Shown: positions 50,481 through 58,981, numbered from the stretch's first letter. The stretch is DNA of 64,000 bases from an uncultured Christensenella sp. (GCA_910586385.1 CAJUGX010000004.1:1-64000), one strand, 5' to 3'. The notes: generated from the sequence alone by a model not told the origin. Numbers and translations are program-made.

Positions 50481-51185
50481 CTAATTTCCACTCAAAATTG
50501 AAACCAAACTCATCATAGCAACTGATGCGGTTTCACATCTATAAATTCTTTTTCCCAAAGAGATCGTGGTCGCACCTGCCCCCTCAATTTTCTCTTTTTC
50601 TTTTTGAGAGAATCCTCCCTCAGAGCCAACAATTATGGCAATGTTTTGGTACTTGTCAAGGTCTTTGATTTTCTCACTGACAACTGCTCTCTCGTTTGCA
50701 AACAAAACCAAATCAAAGTCCTTAAATTGTGAGATTACGCCGTCAACATTTGTGACATCAGCAATCTCTGGGACAAGCGTCCTTTCACATTGTTTGCAGG
50801 CATTGAGTGCAATTGCCATAAGTCTGTCGTGCTTGCTTTCTGAGACTTTGGCAACAACAAATTCGCTTAGGAAAGGGACAATTTTTGATATCCCAATTTC
50901 TGTCGCTTTCTGCACAATAAACTCAAACTTTGAGCCCTTGGTCACCGCTTGAAAAAGCACGATGTTTTTGCGAGGATTTCCCTCGCATTCACACTTGCCA
51001 TTTATCTTGCAAATTGCGTATCTTTTCTCAATCTTTTCAATCTCACAGGTATAATCAAATTCGTCATTGAGGCTGACAAGAAGTTCATCCCCAACACCCA
51101 TTCTCAAAACATTTTTAAGGTGGTTGAACTCGTCTGCCTCAACAATCACTTTTCCATCTCTTTCTACACCAAAAAATCTACGCAT
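50481..51185 (-). CDS. rsmE: 16S rRNA (uracil-1498-N3)-methyltransferase RsmE
   Basis: A SPOUT-fold methyltransferase acting on U1498 of 16S rRNA. 234 residues: N-terminal PUA-like part (MRRFFGVERDGKVIVEADEF), QAVTKGSKFEFIVQKATEIG, and the knotted SAM site with VGSEGGFSQKE and LGKRIYRCETA. It follows the heat-shock operon but is separated from dnaJ by a terminator. prmA, often between dnaJ and rsmE, is missing. Confidence 0.95.
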   Translation of the reverse strand: MRRFFGVERDGKVIVEADEFNHLKNVLRMGVGDELLVSLNDEFDYTCEIEKIEKRYAICKINGKCECEGNPRKNIVLFQAVTKGSKFEFIVQKATEIGISKIVPFLSEFVVAKVSESKHDRLMAIALNACKQCERTLVPEIADVTNVDGVISQFKDFDLVLFANERAVVSEKIKDLDKYQNIAIIVGSEGGFSQKEKEKIEGAGATTISLGKRIYRCETASVAMMSLVSILSGN

Positions 51186-51293
51186 AATGCCCCCGACAGT
51201 GTTATTCTACACCACAATTTGTCCAAAAAGCAAACATAAGACACAAAATCATGCAAAATCACAAAATAAACAAGCATTTCTTCTAGAAAACAA

Positions 51294-51320
51294 AAAGGGT
51301 TGCAATTTTTACAACCCTTT
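51294..51320 (-). terminator. Terminator of the heat-shock operon
   Basis: AAAGGGTTG/CAACCCTTT stem followed by T run on the minus strand. It overlaps the last codons of dnaJ. Confidence 0.75.
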
Positions 51321-52451
51321 CATTTTATTTTTGAAATCTTTTGATTTTGGGAAATCACTTTCAGACATATTTGAGTCAACTTGTTTCAAAAGTTCTCTTG
51401 TCTTTTTGTCCAAGTTTCTTGGTGGTTCACTCTTGATTGTGATAAGCAAATCGCCATAACTCTCACGATTGAGCACCTTGACACCTTTGCCTTTCACTCT
51501 CTTGACATAACCACTTTCTGTCCCCTCGTCAATGTCAAGCATCATCTTGCCTTTGGTAAGTGGGATTTCAACTTTTCCACCCAAGAGACAAGTTGTAAAT
51601 GGCACATACAAATCAAACAACAAATCTGTGCCAACACGCTTGAAAATTTTGTGCTTTTCAACAGAAACTTTGATGTTGAGGTCACCAGAAATTCCTTCCA
51701 TTTGTGGTGCATTTCCCTCACCACGCACACGGATTGTCTGTCCGTCATCAATACCCGCAGGCACGCTCACTTTGACAGACGCACGCTCTTTTTTGCAACC
51801 TTTTCCAAAGCACTCTTCGCACTTTTCTTTTATCATCTTTCCAGTGCCACCACACTTTGGACAAACACCTTCTCGTATGCTCATCCCAAATGGAGTGCGC
51901 TGTTGAAATCTCACACGACCAGCACCATTACACTCTGAGCAAGTCGAAAATTCTTTTCCGTTTTTTGCACCAGTTCCGTGACATTTTTGGCAAGTCTCAA
52001 TTCGATTGAAAGAGATGATTTTCTCAACTCCAAAAACTGCCTCATCAAATGAGAGTTTCATTGCAACATTGATGTCCTCGCCTCTTTGTTGAACGCGAGA
52101 GCCATCGCCACTTCCACCCCCAAAAGCGGAGAAAATGTCTGAAAAGATGTCAGAGAAACCTCCGCCGAAGCCACCTGCTCCGCCGCCAAAGAAATCTCCA
52201 AAACCGCCAGCACCGCCGCCGCCAAATTGAGGTCCATCAGCAGAGCCATATTGGTCATAATTGGCACGCTTCTTGTCATCTCCGAGCACCTCATATGCCT
52301 CGTTGATTTCCTTAAACTTTTCAGCCGCTTCTGGTGCTTTGTTTAAGTCTGGGTGATATTTTTTCGCAAGACGACGATATGCGGACTTAATCTCATCCGC
52401 ATCCGCCCCCTTTTGCACTCCCAAAATCTCATAATAATCTTTGTTTGCCAC
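51309..52451 (-). CDS. dnaJ: Chaperone protein DnaJ
   Basis: An Hsp40 co-chaperone that stimulates DnaK. 380 residues: J-domain with HPD in AKKYHPDLNK, a Gly/Phe-rich linker (GGGAGGFGDFFGGGAGGFGG), four CxxCxGxG zinc repeats (CQKCHGTG, CSECNGAG, CPKCGGTG, CEECFGKG), and the C-terminal substrate domains. Last gene of hrcA-grpE-dnaK-dnaJ. The structured element at 52543-52659 lies between dnaK and dnaJ. Confidence 0.98.
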   Translation of the reverse strand: MANKDYYEILGVQKGADADEIKSAYRRLAKKYHPDLNKAPEAAEKFKEINEAYEVLGDDKKRANYDQYGSADGPQFGGGGAGGFGDFFGGGAGGFGGGFSDIFSDIFSAFGGGSGDGSRVQQRGEDINVAMKLSFDEAVFGVEKIISFNRIETCQKCHGTGAKNGKEFSTCSECNGAGRVRFQQRTPFGMSIREGVCPKCGGTGKMIKEKCEECFGKGCKKERASVKVSVPAGIDDGQTIRVRGEGNAPQMEGISGDLNIKVSVEKHKIFKRVGTDLLFDLYVPFTTCLLGGKVEIPLTKGKMMLDIDEGTESGYVKRVKGKGVKVLNRESYGDLLITIKSEPPRNLDKKTRELLKQVDSNMSESDFPKSKDFKNKMKGL

Positions 52452-52542
52452 AGTATTATCCTTTTACAATTTCTAAATTATCCAAAAAGTCTCCGCACAA
52501 AAGACTCCCAACCCCTTAGTCATCTCATTCTTCGCCAGAGAG

Positions 52543-52659
52543 TTGCGACAAATTGCATAGCATTTGCAATTTCGTTTGGTCGCAAGATTGAGTAATCAAA
52601 CGATAAGACGATGCTTTTCGCCCTCATGCGAAAACGAGCGGGAGTGCAGATTACTCAAT
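52543..52659 (-). ncRNA. Structured repeat element, copy 1 (between dnaK and dnaJ)
   Basis: A 117-nt element. Plus-strand layout: P1 TTGCGAC/GTCGCAA enclosing AAATTGCA/TGCAATTT, with an unpaired CGTTTG on the 3' side. P2 is ATTGAGTAAT/ATTACTCAAT (10 bp). P3 inside P2 is TTTTCGC/GCGAAAA, flanked by CGATGC and CGAGCG. Copy 2 (61975-62092) keeps every stem with different bases and the same unpaired motifs. The distal P2 arm contains the dnaK stop codon. Probably acts as RNA in the dnaK transcript. Confidence 0.65.
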
Positions 52660-54486
52660 TGTCACGTCTGGATCAGTGCCATTGTTTGAGCCAGCAGAAC
52701 CATTGTCCCCAGCATTTCCTTGAGCGCCATTTGCACCATTTGAATTTGCATTTTGATACATCTTTGTGAAGACTTCGTTGCTTACTTGTGTAAGACTTTC
52801 AAGTGCTTTCTTGATCACTTCAACATCTTCGCTTTCAAATTCTTTCTTGTCTTTTTCGATTTCATCTTCAAGACGCTTCTTGTCTTCTGCAGAGAGTTTG
52901 TCTCCGTTTTCTTTGAGCATCTTTTCAAGAGAATAAACCATGTTGTCGGCTTGATTCTTTGTCTCAACAAATTCTTTTCTCTTCTTGTCTTCTTCAGCGT
53001 GTGCCTCAGCCTCTTTGATTGCCTTATCAATGTCGGCTTCGCTCAAATTTGAAGAAGCAGTGATTGTGATGTTTTGTTCTTTGTTTGTCCCGAGGTCTTT
53101 TGCAGAAACTTTGACAATTCCGTTTGCATCAATGTCGAAAGTAACTTCGATTTGAGGAACTCCTCTTGGTGCTGGTGGAATGTCAGAAAGTTGGAATCTT
53201 CCAAGAGATTTGTTTTGAGCAGCAAATTCTCTTTCACCTTGAAGGACATGAATGTCAACGCCTGGTTGATTGTCAGCAGCAGTTGAGAAAACTTGAGACT
53301 TCTTTGTTGGGATTGTTGTGTTTCTTTCAATCAATTTTGTAAACACACCGCCCAAAGTCTCAATTCCAAGTGAAAGTGGAGTCACGTCCAAAAGAAGAAC
53401 GTCCTTAACATCTCCAGCCAAAACACCAGCTTGGATTGCAGCACCGACAGCAACACATTCATCTGGGTTTACGCCCTTGAAAGGTTCTTTTCCAGTGTAT
53501 TTTTTCACAGCTTCAACAACTGCAGGGATACGAGTTGAACCACCAACAAGAATAACCTTGTCAATGTCAGCATTTTTAAGTTTTGCATCAGCAAGAGCCT
53601 TTCCGCAGCAGTCTGTTGTCTCTTTAACCAAATCTTCAGTGAGAGCATCAAATTTTGCACGAGAGATTTCAACTTCCAAGTGCTTTGGACCATTTGCATC
53701 TGCAGTGATGAATGGAAGAGAAACAGTTGTCATTGGGGTTGCAGAAAGGTCGATTTTTGCTTTTTCTGCAGCCTCTTTAAGTCTTTGCATAGCGAGTTTG
53801 TCTTGTGACAAATCCATTCCGCCATTTGATTTTTTGAATTCTTCTACCAAGAAATCGATGATACGATTGTCGAAGTCATCTCCTCCAAGTCTTGTGTTTC
53901 CGTTTGTTGACAAAACTTCAAAAACGTTGTCCCCGATTTCAAGGATAGATACATCGAATGTACCACCACCAAGGTCATAAACCAAGATTTTTTGATTCTT
54001 GTTTTCGCCTTTGTCAAGTCCATAAGCAAGAGCAGCAGCAGTTGGTTCGTTGATGATACGAAGCACTTCAAGTCCGGCAATCTTTCCAGCATCTTTTGTT
54101 GCTTGACGTTGGCTGTCGTTGAAGTAAGCTGGCACAGTGATTACTGCTTGAGTCACAGTTTCTCCCAAATAGCTTTCAGCATCAGCTTTAAGTTTTGCCA
54201 AGACCATTGCAGAAACTTCTTGTGGAGTGTAGTCTTTTCCATTGAGTTTTGCTTTGTAGTTTGTGCCCATTTCTCTCTTGATAGAGATGACTGTGTTGTC
54301 GTGGTTTACGATTGCTTGACGCTTTGCAACCTTTCCAACAAGTCTTTCGCCGTCTTTTGTATAAGCGACAACAGAAGGTGTTGTTCTGTCTCCTTCTGCG
54401 TTTGCGATAACAGTAGGTTTTCCACCTTCCATAACTGCTACGCAAGAGTTTGTAGTTCCCAAGTCAATTCCGATAATTTTACTCAT
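52651..54486 (-). CDS. dnaK: Chaperone protein DnaK (Hsp70)
   Basis: An ATP-driven protein-folding chaperone. 611 residues: phosphate-1 motif IGIDLGTTNSCVAV, phosphate-2 LVYDLGGGTFDVSIL, adenosine motif VGGSTRIPAV, linker DVLLLDVTPLSLGIET, then the substrate-binding domain and lid. The C-terminus has an Asn/Gly-rich tail ending GTDPDVTIE, shorter than the EEVD-like ends of some. The stop lies within structured element copy 1. Confidence 0.98.
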   Translation of the reverse strand: MSKIIGIDLGTTNSCVAVMEGGKPTVIANAEGDRTTPSVVAYTKDGERLVGKVAKRQAIVNHDNTVISIKREMGTNYKAKLNGKDYTPQEVSAMVLAKLKADAESYLGETVTQAVITVPAYFNDSQRQATKDAGKIAGLEVLRIINEPTAAALAYGLDKGENKNQKILVYDLGGGTFDVSILEIGDNVFEVLSTNGNTRLGGDDFDNRIIDFLVEEFKKSNGGMDLSQDKLAMQRLKEAAEKAKIDLSATPMTTVSLPFITADANGPKHLEVEISRAKFDALTEDLVKETTDCCGKALADAKLKNADIDKVILVGGSTRIPAVVEAVKKYTGKEPFKGVNPDECVAVGAAIQAGVLAGDVKDVLLLDVTPLSLGIETLGGVFTKLIERNTTIPTKKSQVFSTAADNQPGVDIHVLQGEREFAAQNKSLGRFQLSDIPPAPRGVPQIEVTFDIDANGIVKVSAKDLGTNKEQNITITASSNLSEADIDKAIKEAEAHAEEDKKRKEFVETKNQADNMVYSLEKMLKENGDKLSAEDKKRLEDEIEKDKKEFESEDVEVIKKALESLTQVSNEVFTKMYQNANSNGANGAQGNAGDNGSAGSNNGTDPDVTIE

Positions 54487-54568
54487 TTTTTTATTCTCCT
54501 TTTTCTTTTATATATTTTGTGTGCACAAGGCACTTTGTTGGCAATTTAATTTGTTTATCTTATGTATC

Positions 54569-55288
54569 TTAATCCAGTTTGTTTACGATGACTTTTGAAT
54601 ACCTTATCACTTTTCCTTTCATCGTATACCCCGCTTGGTATTCGTCCAAAACTGTGTCATTTTCTTTCTTTTCGTCACGCAAAACCGCGATAACTTCATG
54701 CAAGTTGTGGTCAAATTTTTGACCAATGCTTTCAATTTTTTCAACGCCGAGAGTTTTGAGTGCAGCCAAAATTTTTGACTCAATCATATTTACGCCAGAA
54801 AGCACTTTTTCGTCAGCAATTGATTTTTTCGCCTCTTTGAAAGTGTCAAGACAAGGCAAAAAAACTTCAATCACACTCCTCTTTCCTTCTTCTCTTTGCA
54901 AATCCAACTGCTCAGCAACACGTTTGCGATAGTTGTCAAAATCTGCTTGAAGTCTTTGAGCCATCTGAAGATACATCCCTGCTTCTTGACCACAGCAATC
55001 AGACTCTTCGTGCTCACATTCGCAATGCCCACAACACTCTTCTCCATGATGATGTTTGTGTTTTTTGTGGTGCTTGTGCCCATGCTCTTCCTGCTCATGA
55101 TGACATTCACAGTTCTCACCACAGTGACACTCCTCTGTGCAATGACATTCGTCACCGCAAGTGCACTCATCTCCATCTTGACATCCACAATCGTGACCGC
55201 ATTCGCACTGCTCGCAATCACATTCATCAATCACTTCGGCATTTCTTTCATCATCCACAATGCCGTCAATCTTTTCTTCGTCTTTCAT
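54569..55288 (-). CDS. grpE: GrpE nucleotide-exchange factor with Cys/His-rich N-terminal segment
   Basis: Exchanges ADP for ATP on DnaK. Residues from about 105 form a standard GrpE: MYLQMAQRLQADFDNYRKRV (coiled-coil dimerisation) and the C-terminal GQKFDHNLHEVIAV...MKGKVIRYSKVIV. Residues 23-100 are exceptional, with 20 Cys and 15 His in CxC, CxxC, ECHC and HHKKHKHHH arrangements, a metallothionein-like composition that should bind several Zn, Cu or similar ions. Ordinary GrpE has a disordered acidic N-terminus there and about 190 residues. The stop of hrcA is directly adjacent, and dnaK follows 82 bp downstream. Confidence 0.93.
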   Translation of the reverse strand: MKDEEKIDGIVDDERNAEVIDECDCEQCECGHDCGCQDGDECTCGDECHCTEECHCGENCECHHEQEEHGHKHHKKHKHHHGEECCGHCECEHEESDCCGQEAGMYLQMAQRLQADFDNYRKRVAEQLDLQREEGKRSVIEVFLPCLDTFKEAKKSIADEKVLSGVNMIESKILAALKTLGVEKIESIGQKFDHNLHEVIAVLRDEKKENDTVLDEYQAGYTMKGKVIRYSKVIVNKLD

Positions 55289-56284
55289 CTATTCTCCTTT
55301 TTCTCTGCCAAGTTCGTCAATCACGACTTTCAAAGCAGAGGCAATCCCGATATAATCCATCTTTTGAGGTCCAAACACTCCGATTGAAGCCACCTTGTTT
55401 CCCCCGACAATGATTGGTGCTTTGACAACCGAGCAAGACTGCCCATCATCCTCAGCAACCACCGCAGAAATTTCTGCATTGTCATCATCAAGCACTTCGA
55501 GAAGTTCTTCCTTGTCGCTGAGCGTTTTGATAACTTTCTTTGCTTCTTCAATTTTCGCTTTATCAACAAGGTCAACCACACTCTCAGCTTGGACATTCAA
55601 AAGTTTTTGTTTGTTCATTTTTGAAAGTCCAAGGACAATGTTGTCAACCACATCTTGAAACGCCTTTATCTCACTGCTCATTCCCTTCTTGAGGTCTTTG
55701 ATGTTTTCCATCATAAATCCCATCGTTTCACCCTTGAAATATTTGGTAAGATAGTTTGAAGCATCGTTGCAGCTGTCTTGGCTCGCCTGCACATCCATGG
55801 TGTTTGTGATATAACCATAATTCGTGCCAATCAAGACCATGCATTTGTCTCCCAAAAGTGGGATAATCTTAAACTCTTGCAAAATCAAATTCTCCATCCC
55901 ATTGACAAGCACAACAGTTGGATAATTGGTCGCCTTTGAAATGATTTTGGCAATGCCAGCAACAATGTCTGTCAGACTTTGTGTTCTGTTTTCAATCAGC
56001 CGCCTCACATCTTCAAGCTCGGCATTTGTTGCTTTGACATTTTTCAAAAGGTTTTCAACATAAAAGCGATACCCTTGCGCCGTTGGCACTCTTCCGCCAG
56101 AAGTGTGCAACTGCTTCAAGAAACCCATCGCCTCCAAAGCATTAAGCTCGGAGCGGAGAGTCGCAGTTGACACATCAAGAGAAGTCTTGTCTTTGACAGA
56201 ACCACTTGTGATTGGCGCACTGTCTTTGATAAACTCCTCAACAGCAATATTCAGGATTTTGATTTTTCTTTCAGAGAGTTCCAT
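55289..56284 (-). CDS. hrcA: Heat-inducible transcription repressor HrcA
   Basis: Represses the class I heat-shock operon through CIRCE, with GroEL as co-regulator in Gram-positives. ATG at 56284 gives MELSERKIKILNIAVEEFI; earlier in-frame codons lie close to CIRCE. 331 residues: winged helix (ATLRSELNALEAMGFLKQLH, SGGRVPTAQGYRFYV), then the GAF-like domain and VASIGVFGPQKMDY end. First gene of hrcA-grpE-dnaK-dnaJ, negatively autoregulated by the CIRCE element just upstream. Confidence 0.97.
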   Translation of the reverse strand: MELSERKIKILNIAVEEFIKDSAPITSGSVKDKTSLDVSTATLRSELNALEAMGFLKQLHTSGGRVPTAQGYRFYVENLLKNVKATNAELEDVRRLIENRTQSLTDIVAGIAKIISKATNYPTVVLVNGMENLILQEFKIIPLLGDKCMVLIGTNYGYITNTMDVQASQDSCNDASNYLTKYFKGETMGFMMENIKDLKKGMSSEIKAFQDVVDNIVLGLSKMNKQKLLNVQAESVVDLVDKAKIEEAKKVIKTLSDKEELLEVLDDDNAEISAVVAEDDGQSCSVVKAPIIVGGNKVASIGVFGPQKMDYIGIASALKVVIDELGREKGE

Positions 56285-56309
56285 AATTTTCAACCCCTTT
56301 ATCAGGTCT

Positions 56310-56369
56310 GCTAGCACTCTCGACTTTCAAGTGCTAGCACTATTATATGCACAAAAAAAATAAAAGTCA
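56310..56369 (-). promoter_or_regulatory. CIRCE operator and promoter of the heat-shock operon
   Basis: CTAGCACTC-N9-AAGTGCTAG at 56310-56336 differs little from the CIRCE consensus TTAGCACTC-N9-GAGTGCTAA. The promoter TTGACT (56369-56364), 17-nt spacer, TATAAT (56346-56341) abuts it, so HrcA bound at CIRCE blocks the transcription start. Confidence 0.93.
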
Positions 56370-56486
56370 AACAAAAATGTCAACTTTTTTGTATTTTTTT
56401 TGAAATAACAAAAATTCCTTTTTCTTTTCGGCACAAATAAAATCCATTCATGCATTTCTATGCGCAATGCATATAAGACCCAAATC

Positions 56487-56690
56487 TCAAGATCTCCCCA
56501 TCAAATCATCAACTCTGACATACAAGGCACTCGCAACCTTTATTAGATCATCAGACATAACAGTGCCGTCTTTTGCAATCATTTTGTCAACAGTGTCAAG
56601 AGGGACTCCGCAAAAATCGCAAAACCCTTCTTTTGTCATTTCATGCACCTTCATATACCTTTCAATCATTTTAACATTGTAATTTACCAT
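56487..56690 (-). CDS. Atypical small HTH protein (67 aa), second copy
   Basis: GGAG precedes the ATG. The sequence MVNYNVKMIERYMKVHEMTK, EGFCDFCGVPLDTVDKMIAK aligns with the protein from 47449: Tyr-rich start, xExYxK, TKxxFCxxC turn. It lacks that protein's basic C-terminal extension and ends YVRVDDLMGRS. As at 47 kb, it is divergent from a canonical XRE gene (56838), with a 147-bp spacer. A DNA-binding regulator is likely. Confidence 0.75.
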   Translation of the reverse strand: MVNYNVKMIERYMKVHEMTKEGFCDFCGVPLDTVDKMIAKDGTVMSDDLIKVASALYVRVDDLMGRS

Positions 56691-56699
56691 TTTTTAATC

Positions 56700-56830
56700 T
56701 CCTTTTTTGCCTCCATTGTTAAAATTAAACAATACGATTTTGACTATACCACATTTTGAACAATTTGCAAAACGAAATAGTTAAATTTTGGCAATTTTTT
56801 ATCATAAAATCTATAATTATGGTTAAGGAT
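56700..56830. promoter_or_regulatory. Divergent promoter region between two HTH genes
   Basis: Minus strand: TTGCAA, 16-nt spacer, TATAGT, for the 56487 gene. Plus strand: TTGGCA, 18-nt spacer, TATAAT, for the 56838 gene. ATTGTT-N7-AACAAT near 56717-56735 is an inverted repeat that could be the operator. Confidence 0.55.
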
Positions 56831-56837
56831 AGATAAA

Positions 56838-57158
56838 ATGAAGGAAAAACTAAAAGAGTTAAGAGCTAAAAACGGCGTGTTTCAAAAAGATGTTGCTTTC
56901 GAACTTCATATGTCTCAGTCAACTTACAGCAACTACGAAAAAGGCACTGCTGAACCCGACATTGCGACAATCAAAGCATTGGCGGATTATTTTCACACAA
57001 CAACTGACAACCTGCTTGGGCATAGTGTGCCATATCTTCTTGACAAAAGCACACTCACACCAAAACAAAAACATCTGGTGGAAAGGATTTGCACACTTGA
57101 TGACAATCTGTGTGATCGCATCGAGTCTTACATCCAAGGAAGCCTTGACAACAAATAA
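56838..57158 (+). CDS. XRE-family HTH regulator (106 aa)
   Basis: A canonical XRE domain: MKEKLKELRAKNGVFQKDVA, HMSQSTYSNYEKGTAEPDIA, with ALADYFHTTTDNLLGH. A 40-residue C-terminal helical extension (SVPYLLDKSTLTPKQKHLVER) may mediate dimerisation. AAGGATAG lies upstream. Divergent from the atypical HTH gene at 56487, mirroring the pair at 47 kb. Confidence 0.87.
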   Translation: MKEKLKELRAKNGVFQKDVAFELHMSQSTYSNYEKGTAEPDIATIKALADYFHTTTDNLLGHSVPYLLDKSTLTPKQKHLVERICTLDDNLCDRIESYIQGSLDNK

Positions 57159-57263
57159 GAAACATGCTTTGACTCAGAGCATGTTTCTCTTTTTTGCAAT
57201 CTGGCGTCTTTCTTTTTTCATAATATGCACAAAAAATAATGCATCATATTGATAGTTCAAAAT

Positions 57264-57275
57264 CCCCCCCCTCCC
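57264..57275 (+). repeat. C8 tract upstream of the leucine-rich-repeat lipoprotein promoter
   Basis: Eight C (57264-57271), then T and three C, starting 19 bp upstream of the -35 box at 57283. Third C/G homopolymer of at least 8 in the window. Confidence 0.85.
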
Positions 57276-57282
57276 GAAAAAC

Positions 57283-57311
57283 TTGCAAAACTCAATGCAA
57301 TGTGCTATAAC
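57283..57311 (+). promoter_or_regulatory. Promoter of the leucine-rich-repeat lipoprotein gene
   Basis: TTGCAA (57283-57288), 17-nt spacer ending in an extended TGC, TATAAC (57306-57311). Confidence 0.7.
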
Positions 57312-57343
57312 ATGGCTGATTTTAGAATTTTTGGAAGATAAAA

Positions 57344-58981
57344 ATGAAATCAAAATTTAAGATACTCTTATCATTTTTGTTTGTGGCTCTTTTTGTCACT
57401 GGAGTTGGAGTTTTGTCCGCATGCGGAGGAAAAAGCGAACCCGACATAACCGACGGGACTAAAGGCCTGTATTATTGGGAAAACGACGATGGTCAATCTT
57501 ACAGAGTGGGAATGGGAGAAAAGGTCTCAACAAAAGACATTGTCATCCCAACAACTTACAAAGGCAAACCTGTCACAGAGATTGCTCCAGGAGCATTCGA
57601 CGGCACTGACATTGTGAGCATCACTTTCACTGACAATGTGACAAAAATTGACTATTCTGCTTTCCAAAATTGCCAATCACTCACAAAAATAAATTGGGGA
57701 AAAAACATCTCCTCCATAGGAAGCAATGCTTTCGAAAATTGCAACGCTCTTCAAGAGGTTGAAGCCCCAGAAAGTGTTGTCGAATTTGGTTATTCGGTTT
57801 TCTCCGAATGCTCTTCTCTTACAAAAGTCATCATCCATGGCAATGCAACTTTGGATAACCATGTTTTTTCTCAATGCAGTTCGCTGGAAACCGTCGAATT
57901 CCTTGGGGAAAACAGTTTGACTCTTGGTTCTAGTATATTCACACATAGTCCAAATCTCAAACAAATGAGATTCACTGCTCAAAACGTGACTGCTGACGAA
58001 TGGGCATTTATGGATTGCGAACCAACAACCCTCTCAGCAACAACAAACTTCCTCAACTCAGGTTTCATTGGGACAGACCAGTTGCAAATTTCAAAAAACA
58101 GCATCGAAAATCTTGAAATTTTTGATGGCGAAACACTTCCAGAAGGTTTTTCAACATTGTTCACCAAACTCAAAACATTGACATTGCCAAAGACTTTCAA
58201 AACCAGCACAAACAGAGCATTTGATTCTGCATATAGCCTCGAAAGAGTAAACTATCTTGGCACACTTGCTGACTGGTGCAACATTGATTTTGATGGATAT
58301 CGTTCGCATCCATTTTGCCGTTCTTCAAAAAACAAAGTGGAACTTTATATCGACGGAAATCTTGTTGAAGGAGATTTGACAATCACATCTGGCATCTCTG
58401 AAGTAAAACCATATGCATTTTATGGTTATGACAAGATCAACACCCTCACCTTGGCAGAAGGGGTCGAAACAGTTGGCTCTTATGCATTCAACAGTTGCGG
58501 ACTTCTCAAAATAACTCTTCCAGAAAGTTTGACAAGCATCAATCAATATGCTTTCTACGGCAATCAAGGGCTTGTTTCAATAGTCAACCATTCTGCTCTT
58601 TCAGAACAAAGCATCCAAGACACAACTGACGGAAGCAACTATCTAGAAATCAAAACTGAAGATGATGGTGGTTGCTTGCAAATGCTTAATGATTTGATGT
58701 TCTTCAAATTTGCTGATGGCTCGTATGCCCTTGCAAAATATCTTGGCACAGCGACTGAAATCACCCTACCAGCAAGCATCGACAATGAAGATTATATAAT
58801 TCTTGCAAATACCTTCTCTGGCGCTTCTCTTGAAAGCATCATCTTTGCTGAGCAGTCAAATTGGTATGCTCAAGAAAACAACAATGAAGCAGTTGAAATG
58901 GATGTGACTGACCCAAACACAAATGCAACAAATCTGAAATCAACTCATGCAAACAAAAATTGGTACAGAATACTCCCATAA
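57344..58981 (+). CDS. BspA-type leucine-rich-repeat surface lipoprotein
   Basis: 545 residues with a lipoprotein signal peptide (KSKFKILLSFLFVALF core, lipobox LSACGGK; Cys near 27). Residues about 70-190 contain consecutive LRR_5 repeats (GAFDGTDIVSITFTDNVTKI, SAFQNCQSLTKINWG, NAFENCNALQEVEAPES, SVFSECSSLTKVIIHG), with a second set around 350-410 (YAFYGYDKINTLTLAEGVET). Such repeats mediate adhesion or ligand binding in gut and oral bacteria. Monocistronic, with the C8 tract ahead of the promoter. Confidence 0.9.
   Translation: MKSKFKILLSFLFVALFVTGVGVLSACGGKSEPDITDGTKGLYYWENDDGQSYRVGMGEKVSTKDIVIPTTYKGKPVTEIAPGAFDGTDIVSITFTDNVTKIDYSAFQNCQSLTKINWGKNISSIGSNAFENCNALQEVEAPESVVEFGYSVFSECSSLTKVIIHGNATLDNHVFSQCSSLETVEFLGENSLTLGSSIFTHSPNLKQMRFTAQNVTADEWAFMDCEPTTLSATTNFLNSGFIGTDQLQISKNSIENLEIFDGETLPEGFSTLFTKLKTLTLPKTFKTSTNRAFDSAYSLERVNYLGTLADWCNIDFDGYRSHPFCRSSKNKVELYIDGNLVEGDLTITSGISEVKPYAFYGYDKINTLTLAEGVETVGSYAFNSCGLLKITLPESLTSINQYAFYGNQGLVSIVNHSALSEQSIQDTTDGSNYLEIKTEDDGGCLQMLNDLMFFKFADGSYALAKYLGTATEITLPASIDNEDYIILANTFSGASLESIIFAEQSNWYAQENNNEAVEMDVTDPNTNATNLKSTHANKNWYRILP

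Noticed and set aside
55010..55220. Cys/His-rich stretch in grpE as a frameshift artefact
   Set aside because: The frame is continuous from a good start to a normal GrpE core, and the alternative frames do not give a conventional GrpE N-terminus.
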